From Oenanthe sinensis (Eukaryota > Streptophyta > Magnoliopsida > Apiales > Apiaceae), in the NCBI GenBank assembly GCA_028671895.1, contig JAPMAC010000209.1, positions 24,388,501 through 24,452,500 of the forward strand: a stretch of 64,000 nt of DNA, read 5' to 3'. Below, one piece after another: positions 21,211 to 34,015 of the stretch (the first letter of the stretch is position 1; every line of letters begins with the position of its first letter). The position numbers were made by a program, and so were the translations under genes. The notes below the pieces were generated by a model. It did not search any database and was not told the DNA's origin. It saw only the letters and a list, made by a program, of their open reading frames with translations.

Positions 21211-23631
21211 CTAATCAACACGTTGTGGACATCTTAAACTGCGTCTTGTATGTCCTTCTTGACCACACCGACTACACTTCTTCCCTGTCCTAAGCGCATC
21301 CATCTCTGTTCGGATTCTAACTAATTTCCCCTTATCACCGTGATTTTTCTTAACCTTCATTAGCCTCTCATCGGGTACTAATGTGCCATACTGCTGCCAA
21401 CGCCTCGGTAATACATAATTCCAATACTCAGTTGGTTGTAAAGGCAATATCAAAGGTTACCACAACTTCTGCAACTTCATGGTATAATGGTAAGGCTCTA
21501 TCCATTGCCTCCAGTTAATGTTCTGTTGCATACATCCAGCCACGGCATGTGGTGGCACTCCCATTTTCCAGAAGTACAGCTAAATGTACGTATATCAACA
21601 TTCTGCCTGTGACCACCCTTCCACATTGATTTCAACCGATATCGGTGTGTCATCACCGAAAATATGCCGCGTTGTCGACTAAAGGTGTCCACCTTATGTG
21701 CAGTTGCCTTCTTCTCAATTTTCGCCAACATGGCATTACTCCTAGCACATAATTCCTCGCCTTTTTGCATGCTATCCTCAACACTGTTCTGCCGGTTGTT
21801 CACTATTTTCACTGTTTTGTAGAAGAGGTATTCCATCATCGCCGTTACCGGTAAAAATAGGGCCATTCTAATGTTCCCATTAAAACCTTCCATAATATTA
21901 GTTGTTGCTTGGCCAAAACGAGCTCCACCAGTGTCATGCGAGGTCCACATTTCTGGTGGAATGTTACGTAGGTATTGTAAGGCAGGAGGTGAGATCTCAC
22001 CGATTTATTTCATGTAGGCTTCGTGTTTCCTTACCTGCGTGGTTATACCAGCTAACCACATCAAATGCTTTAGCTCTCCTCCTGGGTGGTGTGAGGAAAA
22101 ATTACTTCGCACATGAAACAAGCAAAATCTATGCATGCCCAAAGGTGGTGTAAATCCATTCCTTGAGTCCCTCATCGCTGCAAGAATACCCGGTGCCCGG
22201 TCCGAAATTATGCAAACACCATGCCTTTCCCTACATACGTGTTTGCGTAACAGTCTTAAAAACCATGACCAGTTATCGGTTGACTCCTCATCCACCAATG
22301 CATAACATACAGGATATTGATGGTTATTTGAATCCATACCCATAGTAATAAGTAACTTGCCATTATACATTCCCTTCAAGAATGTACCATCAATTGAAAG
22401 TACAGGACGAGCATGCTCCCAACCATCCATCATTGCTTTCAAACACCAGAAAATACGCTTGCATACCGAGGACTCAGATTGGGTTTCATGACTAACAGCA
22501 TCAATCACAGCAACACTACCAGGATTTGAATGTACCATTCCCGTAAAAAACATAGGCAGATCATCATAAGTTGCACTCCATTTTCCATATACATCCTCCA
22601 CTGCACACTGCTTCCCTCTCCATGCTCTCAGATAATTCACATGATGATTATATTCATCATTCACCAATGTAATAATAGTCATGATGGGTATATTAGGCCT
22701 CTCTATGACCTGTTACAGATTTCAAAAATATTTACATCAACTAAAATACTAAATCAATCAGCAACATATTAATTTAACAATTCAATTTCACTTACATGAG
22801 GTTTAATGAGCCTAGCAATTAATTTTACAGATATCTTCCTGTGATCCTGCATGGGCTCATTATTCAAACATGTGTGATTACCCCTCATCTTTGTTATTTC
22901 AAACATACCGTGTTTCACCTTTTTAGCAGCTCTTAATCTCCATGGACAGTAACCGTAAACACACTTTGCAATGAACTGAGTTGGATTACTCTTAAACACT
23001 TGGTAGTTCCGGTCACTCTTGATATGAACCCCCCTTACCGCTGCTATAAGGGTTTCCTTATCACGAAACATACAACCAACTGATAATTCAGAATGTTGTG
23101 GATCGAAACCACTAGACATGCCATACTCATCTCGCACCACAATCGGATTGCACTCTTCATTTTCAAACCAAGGTGCACCATCTATATGGTGGGCTTGATG
23201 TATATGCGTCGGGAATTCTTCTAATTCATCCCCGTCATCTATAGAGTTATCGCTATCATCCTCGTACTCATCCCAATCCTCACTACTTGAATTATGTGCA
23301 ACAAATTCTTCATTTTCATGGATGAGGGCCAAGTCTCTGCCAGCACTTAGTGTAGTTGTATCCCGTGGGGGAGACACATAAGCATCAACATTTTCATGGG
23401 GGAATCGATTTTTAAAGACCCTGCTTGTGGAACCACCAGCATTTACTTGGCTGCTTGAACCGCCAACATACGTTTCGGGGTTACCTCCTCCACCAAAATA
23501 GTAGTCCGACCAACCTGGAGTGTCGTACTCAGGATACTGTCCCGAACCATAATCAGGTAATTGGCTCGAACCATACATTGTTTCACATGTTACATGCGTC
23601 GTTTGTGAGTACCAACCCTAGTCAGACATAT
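21211..23631 (-). pseudogene. MULE transposase, main part (exon 1 3' portion and exon 2)
   Basis: MURA-type transposase, which cuts and joins the element ends in the nucleus. This exon 1 portion (23631-22796) encodes an acidic linker and the MuDR zinc-binding DNA-binding region (Cys-x4-Cys near 22940-22960, later H-x-C at about 22875). An 86-bp phase-0 intron follows (22795-22710; CAT/GTAAGT, AACAG). Exon 2 carries the MULE DDE core: LSIDGTFLKG near 22390, ISDRAPG near 22190 and MEGFNGNIR near 21885. Then come a broken SWIM finger near 21540-21585 and a final CCHC knuckle (CSRCGQEGHT) near 21260. Lesions: TAG in the segment next to element C (near 23615), TAA at 22005-22007, a Cys-to-Ser change and a deletion of about 10 bp in the SWIM finger (near 21550), and TAA near 21460. 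The 5' end continues at 38200-38479 and 50742-50825. Confidence 0.88.
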
Positions 23632-23636
23632 GAACC

Positions 23637-25138
23637 TGTTAGTCCCAAATATCGTAGAAGGGGGGTTGAATACGATATTGCCCAATTTATAAAATATTCG
23701 CGGAAAGGTTCTTTTAGGATTTAATACAGTTCGAACAGATATTAAATCAAACACAAGGTATGCAGTCAGTTAACATAAACACAGTTCTTCGGGGAATATA
23801 TCGTTTTATTAATATAAACCACGAGGGTGCTCCACAAATCTAATCTTTCGATTAGTTACAATGATTCACTAGTACAGTCAGTTAGGTTACAAGCTTTAAT
23901 GAAAACAAACAAGGTAACAACAGCTGTGTATAAACTTAAAGGCTTCAGTGTTTACTCTCTTGAATGTTCTCTGGGTTTTCTCTCTTTACTGCTCTGTGTA
24001 TCTCTCTGGCTGTTAGCTGAATGAATTCTTCAAAGACGATGCTTTGCTTCTTTTGTGTAGTCTTTTTCAACTTTTGATACGTGGCCCATTTTGTGCCAAG
24101 TAAAGTAAGTTGCAGCTTCGCTTCTTTTCTTCTTAAGTATCGGAACAATTTCTGAGTAATTGTTTAAGTATCGATGAGTCTGTAAAACAACTATCGGACA
24201 CTTAAAACAATTCATGAAACAAAATTAATTACTTCAAACTGAGTAACTATCGGAATATTACTTGATTTATTAACTATCGGAATAAATAGATTTTCTTTTT
24301 ATTTGTTTTATCCGATAGTTAGTAAATCATTGAAAGTTCCTTCTAGTTTTATTAACTATCGGGAAGTTGCTTGCTTTTCTTTCCTTTACCCGATAGTTAA
24401 TAACTATCGGGAAGTGGCTTTTACTTTGTCCAATTTTAGTTAACTTGATTAAATCACCCGATGGTTAATAACCATAGGTGAATAGGACAAAATAGGAATA
24501 AGACGAAATAGCTTGACCAATGACTTCTGGATACAGCTTCTGCAGTCTTGTTCACTTAGCCATATTTCGAATTTATTAAGCCCTTTAACATAATTTCTTC
24601 CACTGCAACCAAGTCAAATAAATATTTCCATGTTAATTCGACCTTGATTTATTCTGGGCTTAATCACAGACCACTTTGGTTACTCATCTCAGTATCTGGT
24701 CAATTCTTCTGAATCAGTGATGTAGTTCTCAAACTCTTTTGTGCTGTCGATTGGTGCAACTGGTCTGGTTCACAACCGACTAGCAAGAACTTGATCTCAC
24801 ATCTTCTTTGCTATGCAATTGACCTGTTCCATCATGATAAGAAGTGCTTCTTAAATTTCACCGGAATCTTCTGCTTTCTCTGTAGTAAAACCTTCTTCAT
24901 CTTCAGAACCTTTGAAACACTTTAACTTTATTCTTCACTGAGGCTTGAACATGTAAATGAACTTCTTTCAGTGATCTTCAATGTCTTCAAAGCTTCCTCT
25001 AAGAATTTGGTTTTTCATATTCAACTTATAAATGATTCACAGTCGATTCCGTGCTTCTCCTTAATATAAGTTACCGACTTGTAGTGTTGAGTTAGTTACC
25101 TCGGTTACATGTTACTTTACGTTACATTTTGCTTTACA
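23637..25138 (-). repeat. 3' LTR of element C
   Basis: TGTTAGTCCCAAATATCG ... TTTGCTTTACA on the plus strand, 1,502 bp. A cluster of ACTATCGG words in both orientations lies at about 24136-24480. Confidence 0.92.
24136..24480. repeat. ACTATCGG motif cluster in LTR of C
   Basis: At least seven strict copies of ACTATCGG or CCGATAGT plus variants (TATCGGAAC, CCGATGGTTA), several as palindromic pairs such as CCGATAGTTAATAACTATCGG. The identical cluster is in the 5' LTR (37197-37541) and a looser one lies at 29617-29895. Likely transcription factor binding sites. Confidence 0.75.
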
Positions 25139-25157
25139 ATCTCCCCCTATTTGATTG
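25139..25157 (-). other. Polypurine tract of element C
   Basis: Minus strand reads AATCAAATAGGGGGAGAT immediately before the 3' LTR, the expected plus-strand primer site. Confidence 0.85.
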
Positions 25158-25342
25158 TTAGAGTTCGACAAGCAAATCTCGTAAGAGGATAACTCAACTA
25201 ATTTACAAGAAAAAGTAAATAGAAGACGGTAAACTAATATTAAACAAATTCTGGATTATATAATACATTTCCAGATATCAAAAACAATTATAATGTAGAA
25301 TGAAAGTTCCTCTAGCCTGAACTGATATACATTAATTCATTC

Positions 25343-28300
25343 TCACTGTACAAGACTTGCAAGCTGGTCATTCACTAGATCCAGCGCTTCTTCTTCTAGC
25401 ATATTACTTGGCTTGGGATCTGACAAAGCTTCCTGAAGTGTTTGCAAGACAGCTACTCTTCTGATCTGCTTAACTTGTTCGAATGTAAATTCAAGAACTT
25501 TCGTCTTTCCTTTAACACTCAACCTTTTTGGTACTGCTTTAACCCGATCAGTGTTGTAGTATGATTCTGCTCTCAACTTCTCCATGTAAAGCTTAGAGAT
25601 CTCTGCCAATGCTGATTTGTCTTTGTAGTTCGTTGAAGTCTTGATTTGATCAAGTATAAAACCCAGTTCCCTAGAAGTCATGTAAGACATCTTGTGGATA
25701 TCAACTATTTCAGTTTTTCCTTTGGGGTTCTTATACCTGATTGCTGGAGGATTCTTTAGCACCATAGTCTCTGTCTCCCTGATTATATCAAAATCTGGAA
25801 AGACAATTGGAAAATTTGGCTTTTCTGGATATTCGAACACCTTTCCTAGATGGTTAAATCTGAATTCAGTCATTGCCTTGACTTCTTCAAAGTCCCAATT
25901 TCCTTCTTCTCTTGTATACACAGGCAATTTTGGTTGAGATCCATTTGAAGGATCTATTCTTCCGACCTTGGAAATGTCTACAGATTGACTTGATAAGACA
26001 TTAAGTCTATAAGCATAAATGTGCTCTGCAGCTTTCCATTTTTCTTCTGTTCTAATTCCTTCGCTCCTAAGAAGCCCTTCAACATATTTCAGACGCTTCA
26101 GAGGATATAGGCTCAGTCTTTCATCACTCAAACACAGTGTCTGAACCAACTTGTCTTTGTAGAATATCACTGTATAAGGAGTTGTGTGAACTTCAGCTAC
26201 TATTTTGCTCATCTGATCTTCAATCATATCAGTAAGAAGTTCATTCACATGAGATCTCTTGTCCGTCCTAATCTTCATGACATACAATTCTGTTAGAGAC
26301 CTCAACTTGATGAAATTCGAAGAAATGGTCTTTATGGTTGAATTATTGAACTGAATTTGAATCTGCCATCCATTTATGTTGGTCGTGATGAATATCAACT
26401 TGATAGTTTGTTTCAGTGCATGAAAGAACTGGTTTATTGATGGGTGACTCTTGTGAGCTTCTTGAAATGCTTCCAGAACCATTTGATCTTCATTTTGAAT
26501 TTTTCCTAACTCTGGTTTTTGCAAAAGACTCCTAGCCTGATCCCATGCACTTCCTTCTCTTGATAACATCAACGGCCTTTGTCTCCTTTCAATGTAATGG
26601 TTATAGTGTTCCCTTCTGATTTTCTCCTGAGACATGCGTGCAACTTCATATGCCCTTATCATGGATTGATTCGCATCGAGCAAACCAAATGTTTCCACGA
26701 AGTCCATTTGAGTAAACTGATAAGCGGCATCATTTACAAATTCATCAAACACATCATCTTCCTGAGCTGTAGGAGCTGTATGAGAAGGTTCCCATATTTC
26801 TCCTTCTTCAAGTGTAAGCCTGACCTCCAGCGGTATATCTTGCTCCCCCTGAGATGAATAGATGTTTGCTTCTTCCTCTACCAACTTTCCTTTACCTCTG
26901 TCTTTACTCCTCATTTCTGCACCAGATTCTTTTTCTTGTTCTCGCACTATCTCCCCCTTAGTTGGGTTATCCTCCGAAGCAGGGATTTGAGTAGATTGAG
27001 ATTGATGCTTTTCAAACAAATCTGTAACAAACTTCTTCATATTCGTATTGAAATTCTGCAAATCCTGCAACATGTTGTACTGAACAGATTTTATTTCCAT
27101 GACATTGCTGTGAAATTCAGATTTCATTTCGGTGACAGTAGTCCCCAGGTTATAAACCCTTTGACTTAGTGATTGTGTGTGCATTGCGAGGGTATTTATT
27201 TGGCTGGTAGGTGTCTCACTGACAGGTTCTGTAAGTGTTTGTCTCTCAATTCTCTCGCTCGGTCTTAGGGGTGTAGGTGAATTATGATCACTCAATCGTT
27301 CTGTTGGTGTTTCACTCACTCTCCTTGACTCCAACAAGTCTTCTGTACCTGCAGTGAAAATCCTAAATGGCTCATCCGAAGAACTATTGCCAAGTAGTTG
27401 CTTCTCCTTTCCACTAATAGTGGTGGAGACCTCCTTATGAGGAGCCATGAATGTTCCTCCTGGGGGGCTTATCACTTTGGATCCTGTAATGTTTAGCAAT
27501 GAAGGACCCGTGACTCCCGCAATAGCCTGTGAAGGCATGACCTGTACAGGATCTACCTGCATAGGTTCTGCTACTGTAGTAGCAATATCCGTCAATTCCT
27601 CCTGTGTGTGTGCTCCTTTCAGTGCAACAAATAACTTGGTTGGAGGCTCAAGTATTGACACTCGTTCAGATGCCCTGGCCGACAGGCGAATTTCAATAGG
27701 TTCACCCTGTTGAGAGGATGTCCCCAGAGACTGTGTATTTGCCTTTTTCAGCTCTATGTCCTGTTGAGAGGGCATAGATGGGCTAACAGTTACCTCAGGT
27801 TCTTCTAATCTCCTTCTAGTCAGAGGTAGAGCTGTTGGGGTTCCCTCACCTGCCTTATGTGGTGCTTCTAAGGCACTATCTCCCTCACTCACAAATTTTC
27901 TTTTTAGGGGTTGGAGAGAAGATAACGGTAAGGATTGAGTAGTGTTTGGTTCTGAGGCAGGGGTTAGAATCTGTTAGTTTGCAGATTCATTGCCTTGTCC
28001 TATTGCCACAGAGGGCTCAGCAGCAAGTTCCATTCCAGTATCTTCAAACAAATTCTGCAAATTAAGAAACAGTGAAGATGTAGATTCAGTTGGACTACCT
28101 GTTTGACTACCTGTTAGAGATATGGGATGATATGAATCTTGACTATCAGCATTCCCAAGTGAATCTCCTCCAGATGTAACTTGTACCTCTTCGGTCACCT
28201 GAACATTTTCTTCTAGTGACAACTCCAATTCAGGGGTAGGCACTTGATCTTGTTCAGGGATTTGAATATCTTCTTGTGGTCCAAGAGGAACTTCTCTGTC

Positions 28301-29116
28301 CATGTCAACAACACACCTCCTCATAAAGTCTTTCATTAGTGCTGGTGAGTTGTTGTTATAGTCATTGTTGTTCTGCAACGTTGTAGCAATCTTGTTCTTC
28401 TGCTTCACAGGAAAAAAAGTAGGACTACTATAATAGCGTAGCTTTTCCTCGTTAGTGGATAAATCATTAATAACAAGTTGTAGGAACCTTGGAAAGAAAC
28501 AGTCCACATTGCGAAGTTGGAGGTTTCTGTTATCCGAAAGTCCCATTACGCTTAGAATCTTGTGCATTAACAAATGACCATAGTTTAACCTATGATTATT
28601 AGCAACACCATATCCAATAGCTTGATAAAAATAAGGAATACCATGGGTGCTAGTCTTCTTAAAGGAAAAACACTGAATAATGGTATGGAAAAAGAAATTC
28701 CATGCCTTAGGAAAATGTTGTTTATACATTTCACCCAAGTCACGAACTTCGAAATTGAAGTAGTTGGCAAAAGTACAGAAATCAGCTAATTGTTCGGGTG
28801 TAGGATTTTGAACAAAATTATCCTGTGGGAATCGAAGAATACGATTCAAATCATGTTCAGTAACCCTAATTTCCCGATTGCCTAAGTAAAAGGTAAAAGC
28901 CAACACTTCACCCTCTGAGGAGTCAGTAGCTGAGCAGTAATAGTCACGCAACATATTATGATTTAATAGCACGTCTGTCACTAAAGCATACCTGATCCGG
29001 GAATATTCCATTAATATTCGCGCCCAAGCCCGATAATCAACAGGTAGGGTCTGAATATTATATTCGGCAACAAAATTCGTACGAGTAATATTAAAAATTC
29101 CAGCCATTTTTAACAA
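25343..29116 (-). CDS. Element C accessory ORF after pol, one internal stop (380 + 877 codons)
   Basis: The frame opens with ATG at 29116 (MLKMAGIFNITRTNFVAEYN), stops at TAA 27974-27976, then continues in the same frame to 25343 without another stop. Part 1 (380 aa) has a folded-looking domain (FTFYLGNREIRVTEHDLNRI, about residues 75-95), reminiscent of the N-terminal region of putative plant transposon proteins linked to LTR elements, then an acidic Pro/Ser tail. Part 2 is disordered at first, with a probable coiled coil at about 27010-27220, and ends in a conserved-looking helical region. It occupies the position of the Sirevirus env-like ORF, but I see no signal peptide or membrane segment, so an envelope role is doubtful. 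TAA followed by CAG may permit some readthrough, or it is a recent mutation. Confidence 0.7.
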
Positions 29117-30706
29117 GTAAAAATTACCAAAATTTTAAACTTTTTCAAAACAAAAACGAACTTAGTTTAATCGATTACGAACCAAAAATACCCTATATTT
29201 CAAACTTCTCCAAAAATTCTAAAAATAATATATGATAAACTAGGAGAGATTTGAAATACACCACTATTTTTATTTTGATTTTTTGACTTCTTGTTAACCC
29301 TAGAAAAATTCCCAAAGTTCAAAATATTCGTAAATTTTTCGAAACCAAACTAAACAAAATTAGTATGGAAATGAAGCTACTGAACAGATCTACGCTTCTA
29401 CGGTTTTAGTTTTGCAAAACAAGTACTAGAAATGTAGATTTTCGAAGTTAAAAATCAATTTTGTCTCCGATATTTGGTTACAGTCGGTGTATATATATAT
29501 GTAGTATTAAAGCAGATGTACATGTAGTATTAAAGCAGCTAGCTAAGTATCGGAAGACATGTACTTATATATATGGCGGCTAGAACATGCATATATTAAT
29601 AAACAAAATAGTCAACCCGATAGTTACCAACTATCGGGGTTTTTTTTTTTTTAAATTAAAAACAATTATCCGATACTAAGTTACTAGCGGAACATGCAGG
29701 GAAAAGAAACATATAAAATATATAATTGTAACTATCGGGCAAGCTTTTAATTAATTAATTAATTAAAACAAAATTCCCGAGAGTAAACAACTATCGATGC
29801 ATGCAATTTAAATAATAAAACAAGACATTCTTAACTATCGGAACATGCAATTAATTAATCAAAATATTTCCGATAGTTAACAACTATCGATACATGTAAG
29901 TTTAATTTTTATTTAGAAAATCATTAATATTTAAAATACTGATGATTTAAGAAATAAAATAAACTTGCATTTATCAAATAATTTAAAACACATAAATTCA
30001 AATTGTCATAAACTTAATTAAATAGAGATTTCTTGAATTAAAAATTTAATATTTCTAAAATAGAATTATTAAAATTTTAATTTAGAAATAACTAAAAATT
30101 AAATATAATTCAATTTGAATTACACATACAGACATATAAATATATAATATTTACTGGTGGTTGTTTAAAGATTTTGAAAACCAAAAAAAAAATTTGTTCC
30201 ATACTCTGTTGCAGTTGAGATTTCCAAAAAAAATTAAAACAAACAACCCAATACAATTCAGTTAATCAAATAAGCAGATAGACTATAAAATGAACATACA
30301 GTCAGTTATGCAAAAGAAAAACATGAAATGTAATTGCTACAAATTCTATCAGTGAGAGCCAGCAAACTAAGATAATCATGACAGTACTACCATTTTCTCA
30401 CCAAATTCTCACTAAAGATCACAACTGTCTGATATAGAATTTCTCAGCAAGATTTCATGACATTGAAATCCACCAATTAATTCTAAACCACAGACTGTTA
30501 TGCTTCTTGTTAACTACAAACACTTATGTAGCAGTTAACTACTTATGCTATATCGAGTAATTATCACAAAGCATAACAGGTATACTTATGATAATTAATA
30601 TTGATATTCATAAGCCCGAGTTCATAAGTTAGACTGGATTTCACAAGTCCTTTGGATATAAAGATTCAATAACTTGTGAATCCACACAACTTCTCGCAAA
30701 CAAAAA
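29117..30706 (-). promoter_or_regulatory. Spacer between pol and accessory ORF of C, LTR-like motif cluster
   Basis: 1.6 kb without coding sequence. At 29617-29895 it carries strict ACTATCGG/CCGATAGT copies (29617-29626, 29630-29638, 29730-29738, 29833-29841, 29870-29878) and variants, the same words that fill the LTR of C. A TATATATATA run at about 29490-29500 lies between this cluster and the ORF start at 29116. This is the arrangement expected of an internal promoter for the accessory ORF (inference). Confidence 0.5.
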
Positions 30707-33700
30707 TTAATTTAAATTTAACATCCCTAACTCACTAACCAACCTAGAGAAAGTGGATTCGTCTAGTGGTTTCGTGAAGATGTCTGCAAGTTGTTGTTCT
30801 GTGGGTACAAAGTGTAACTCCACAATTCCATTTATGACATGCTCTCGTATAAAGTGATACCTGATATCAATATGCTTTGTCCGTGAGTGCTGAACCGGAT
30901 TGTTGGTTGTAGCTATGGCGCTTGTGTTGTCGCAGTATATTGGAATCTTGTTCAACATAAAGCCATAGTCTTGGAGCTGGTTTCTCATCCATAGAATCTG
31001 AGCACAACAGCTACCTGCTGCGATGTATTCTGCCTCTACTGTTGAGGTAGACACTGAGTGTTGCTTCTTGCTATACCATGAGACCAATCTTCTTCCCAAG
31101 AATTGACAGCTTCCAGAAGTGCTCTTCCTGTCAATCTTACAACTTGCAAAATCCGAGTCTGTATAGCCGATTAGGTCAAAACCGGTACCTTTAGGATACC
31201 AAATTCCCAAATTTGGAGTACCCTTCAGGTATCTAAAAATTCTTTTGACAGCTATAAGGTGAGACTCTTTTGGGTTAGCTTGGAACCGTGCACATAAGCA
31301 AGTGGAAAACATAATATCTGGTCTACTTGCAGTAAAGTAGAGTAGAGATCCAATCATACCTCTGTAGCTTGTGATGTTGACAGATTTACCTGATTTGTCC
31401 TCATCAAGCTTTGTGGCAGTTGGCATTGGAGTCTTGGCTGGAGCTGAATCTTCAAGTCCATATTTCTTCAGAAGATCTCTGATGTACTTTGTCTGACAAA
31501 TGAAGATCCCATCTTTCTTCTGACTTACTTGAAGTCCAAGAAAGAATGTCAGCTCGCCCATCATACTCATCTCGTACCTACTCTGCATTAACTTAGCAAA
31601 TCTCTTGCAAAGCTCATCATTAGTAGAACCGAATATTATATCATCAACATATACTTGTACTAAAATCATAGCATCTTTATGCATTTTATGAAAGAGAGTC
31701 TTATCTATGACACCTCTGATAAAACCATTTTCAATTAAAAATTCAGATAGTGTTTCATACCATGTCCGAGGTGCCTGCTTGAGTCCATAAAGAGCTTTAA
31801 AAAGGAAGTACACAAAGTCCATATAGTCTTTGTTCTCGAAACCCGGAGGTTGCTCTACATATACTTCTTCTTCTAGCTCCCCGTTCAGGAATGCACTCTT
31901 CACATCCATTTGATAAACTTTAAAGTTTGAATGTGCTGCGAATGCCAATAGCATCCTGATGGCTTCAAGTCTTGCTACTGGTGCATAGGTCTCGTCATAA
32001 TCTATTCCTTCTTCTTGAGAATACCCCTTAGCAACCAGTCTGGCCTTGTTCCTCGTAACAATGCCATCTTCGTCCAACTTATTCCTGAATACCCATTTAG
32101 TGCCAATCACAGATTTATCTTTAGGTCTGGGTACCAGTTTCCACACTTTCTGCCTATCAAACTGATTGAGTTCATCTTGCATCGCAATCACCCAATCTGG
32201 ATCTTCTAGAGCATCTTCAACCTTCTTAGGTTCTTCCTCTGATAGAAAGCCAGAGTACAGACATTCATTCTCCGTTGCTCTTCTAGTCCTCACACCACTC
32301 TCTGGGTCACCAATGATTAATTCAAAGAGATGATCTATGTTCCATACCCTCTGTCTAGGCAGATTAGCCCTTGATGATTGTCCTTCTTCGTAGTTGTGTT
32401 GAGAGGGACTAGTTGATCCTTCTTCACCTCCCCCTGAGTTGTTGCTTCCATTGTTTGATGATCCACCAGTTGAGCTAGCAGGTTCAGTAACAGACTGATG
32501 TTCAGATAAAGTCTGTGACTGTGACTGCGTGGTATTACCAACACTTCCACTGCTTTGCTCTGGATTATCAATCTCCGTGTGTACATGGCTACTAGATGCA
32601 ACACCAGGTACGTCTTCATCTCCTAAGTAGTATTCTGATAGATTTTCAATTTCCAAAGATTCAGAATCTTTATCTTTTTGAAGACTTGGGAGTTTAGTGT
32701 CGTCAAACGTTACATTAAGGCTTTCAATGACCTTTTTAGATTCAATCACATATACCCTGTACGCCTTAGACTCCAGTGAGTAACCAAGGAAAATCCCTTC
32801 ATCTGCTTTAGCATCAAACTTGCCCAGATGTTCATCTTTCAATACATAGCATTTTCCACCAAACACATGAAAGTACTTCAGTGATGGCTTTCTGTTGGTC
32901 ATAATCTCATAGGATGTCTTTTCTAGATCTTTATTAATCAGGGTCCTATTTTGAGTGTAACAAGCTGTGTTGACTGCTTCTACCCAAAAATATGTAGGTA
33001 GCTTTGACTGGCTTAACATTGTCCTTGCTGCTTCAATCAAAGTCCTATTTTTCCTTTCTACCACTCCATTCTGCTGTGGAGTTCTTGGGGCTGAGTATTG
33101 TCTTGAGATGCCTTACTTCGTGCAGAATTCATTTAGAACTGCATTTCTGAATTCAGTTCCATTATCTGATCTGATCGTCCGCACAGGCAATCCAGCTTCC
33201 ACCTCAATCTTTTTGATGTGATCGATTACCATTTGAGGTGCTTCATCCTTAGAATGCAAAAACAACACCCACGTGTACTTGGAGTAGTCGTCGACAATCA
33301 CTAATGCATATTTCTTCTTTGAAACTGACATGACATTAACCGGTCCAAACAGATCCATATGAATCAACTGGAGAGGTTCGCTGATGCTTGACATGTCTTT
33401 ACTTCTATGTGACGCCTTCTTTGACTTACCCTTTTCACATGCTTCACAGAGTCCTTCTTGGTAGAATTCCATCTGTGGTAAACCTCTCACCAATTCTCTT
33501 CTAACTAAAGAATTCATCGCCTTGAAGTTCAGGTGAGATAGTTTTCTGTGCCATAACCAACTCAACTCAGAGGATGCTTTACTGTAGAAACAACTTGCTT
33601 CTCCTCTGCTTGCAGTGTTTAAGTCAGCTACGAACAGATATCCTTTTCTTACTCCTTTAAGAGCAAGCTTTTCATCTTTCCTGTTGGTGATCAGACACTT

Positions 33701-34015
33701 TTCCTTCCTGAAGTCCACATTATATCCTTTATCTGTAAATTGACTAACACTCAGCAAGTTGTGCTTCAGACCGTCAACAAGAGAGATATTTTCAATGATG
33801 ACATTTCCAACTTCCAGACTACCATATCCCTTAGTAAAGCCTTTACTGTCATCTCCAAAGGTTACAACTGGGCCGGTCTTCTCAACCACATTGGTCAGCA
33901 GGGACTTGTCTCCTGTCATGTGCCTTGAACATCCACTATCCAGTATCCACATGACTTTTACATTAGTACCTATGCCCTGCAACCACAAAGTGATTAAGGT
34001 TTCTTTGGCACCCAA
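30707..34015 (-). pseudogene. Element C pol polyprotein with one nonsense codon
   Basis: The open frame from 34015 encodes aspartic protease (DSGCSRHMTGD near 33930), pre-integrase HHCC zinc region (HRKLSH, CEACEKGK), integrase catalytic residues in LIHMDLFGPV and IRSDNGTEF, then stops at TAA 33113-33115. The same frame resumes at once with the third catalytic site (QNGVVERKNR), then reverse transcriptase (VYVDDIIFGS near 31640) and RNase H (IYCDNTSAI, TKHIDIRYHF), ending at 30707. Element D has a sense codon at the stop position, so this is a point nonsense mutation that would separate integrase from RT. The likely true 5' boundary is the splice acceptor at 33977. Pol makes and integrates the cDNA within virus-like particles. 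Confidence 0.9.

Noticed and set aside
23945..24215. Small ORFs in the LTR of C (repeated at 37006-37276)
   Set aside because: They sit in the LTR in both copies and show no domain; likely chance.
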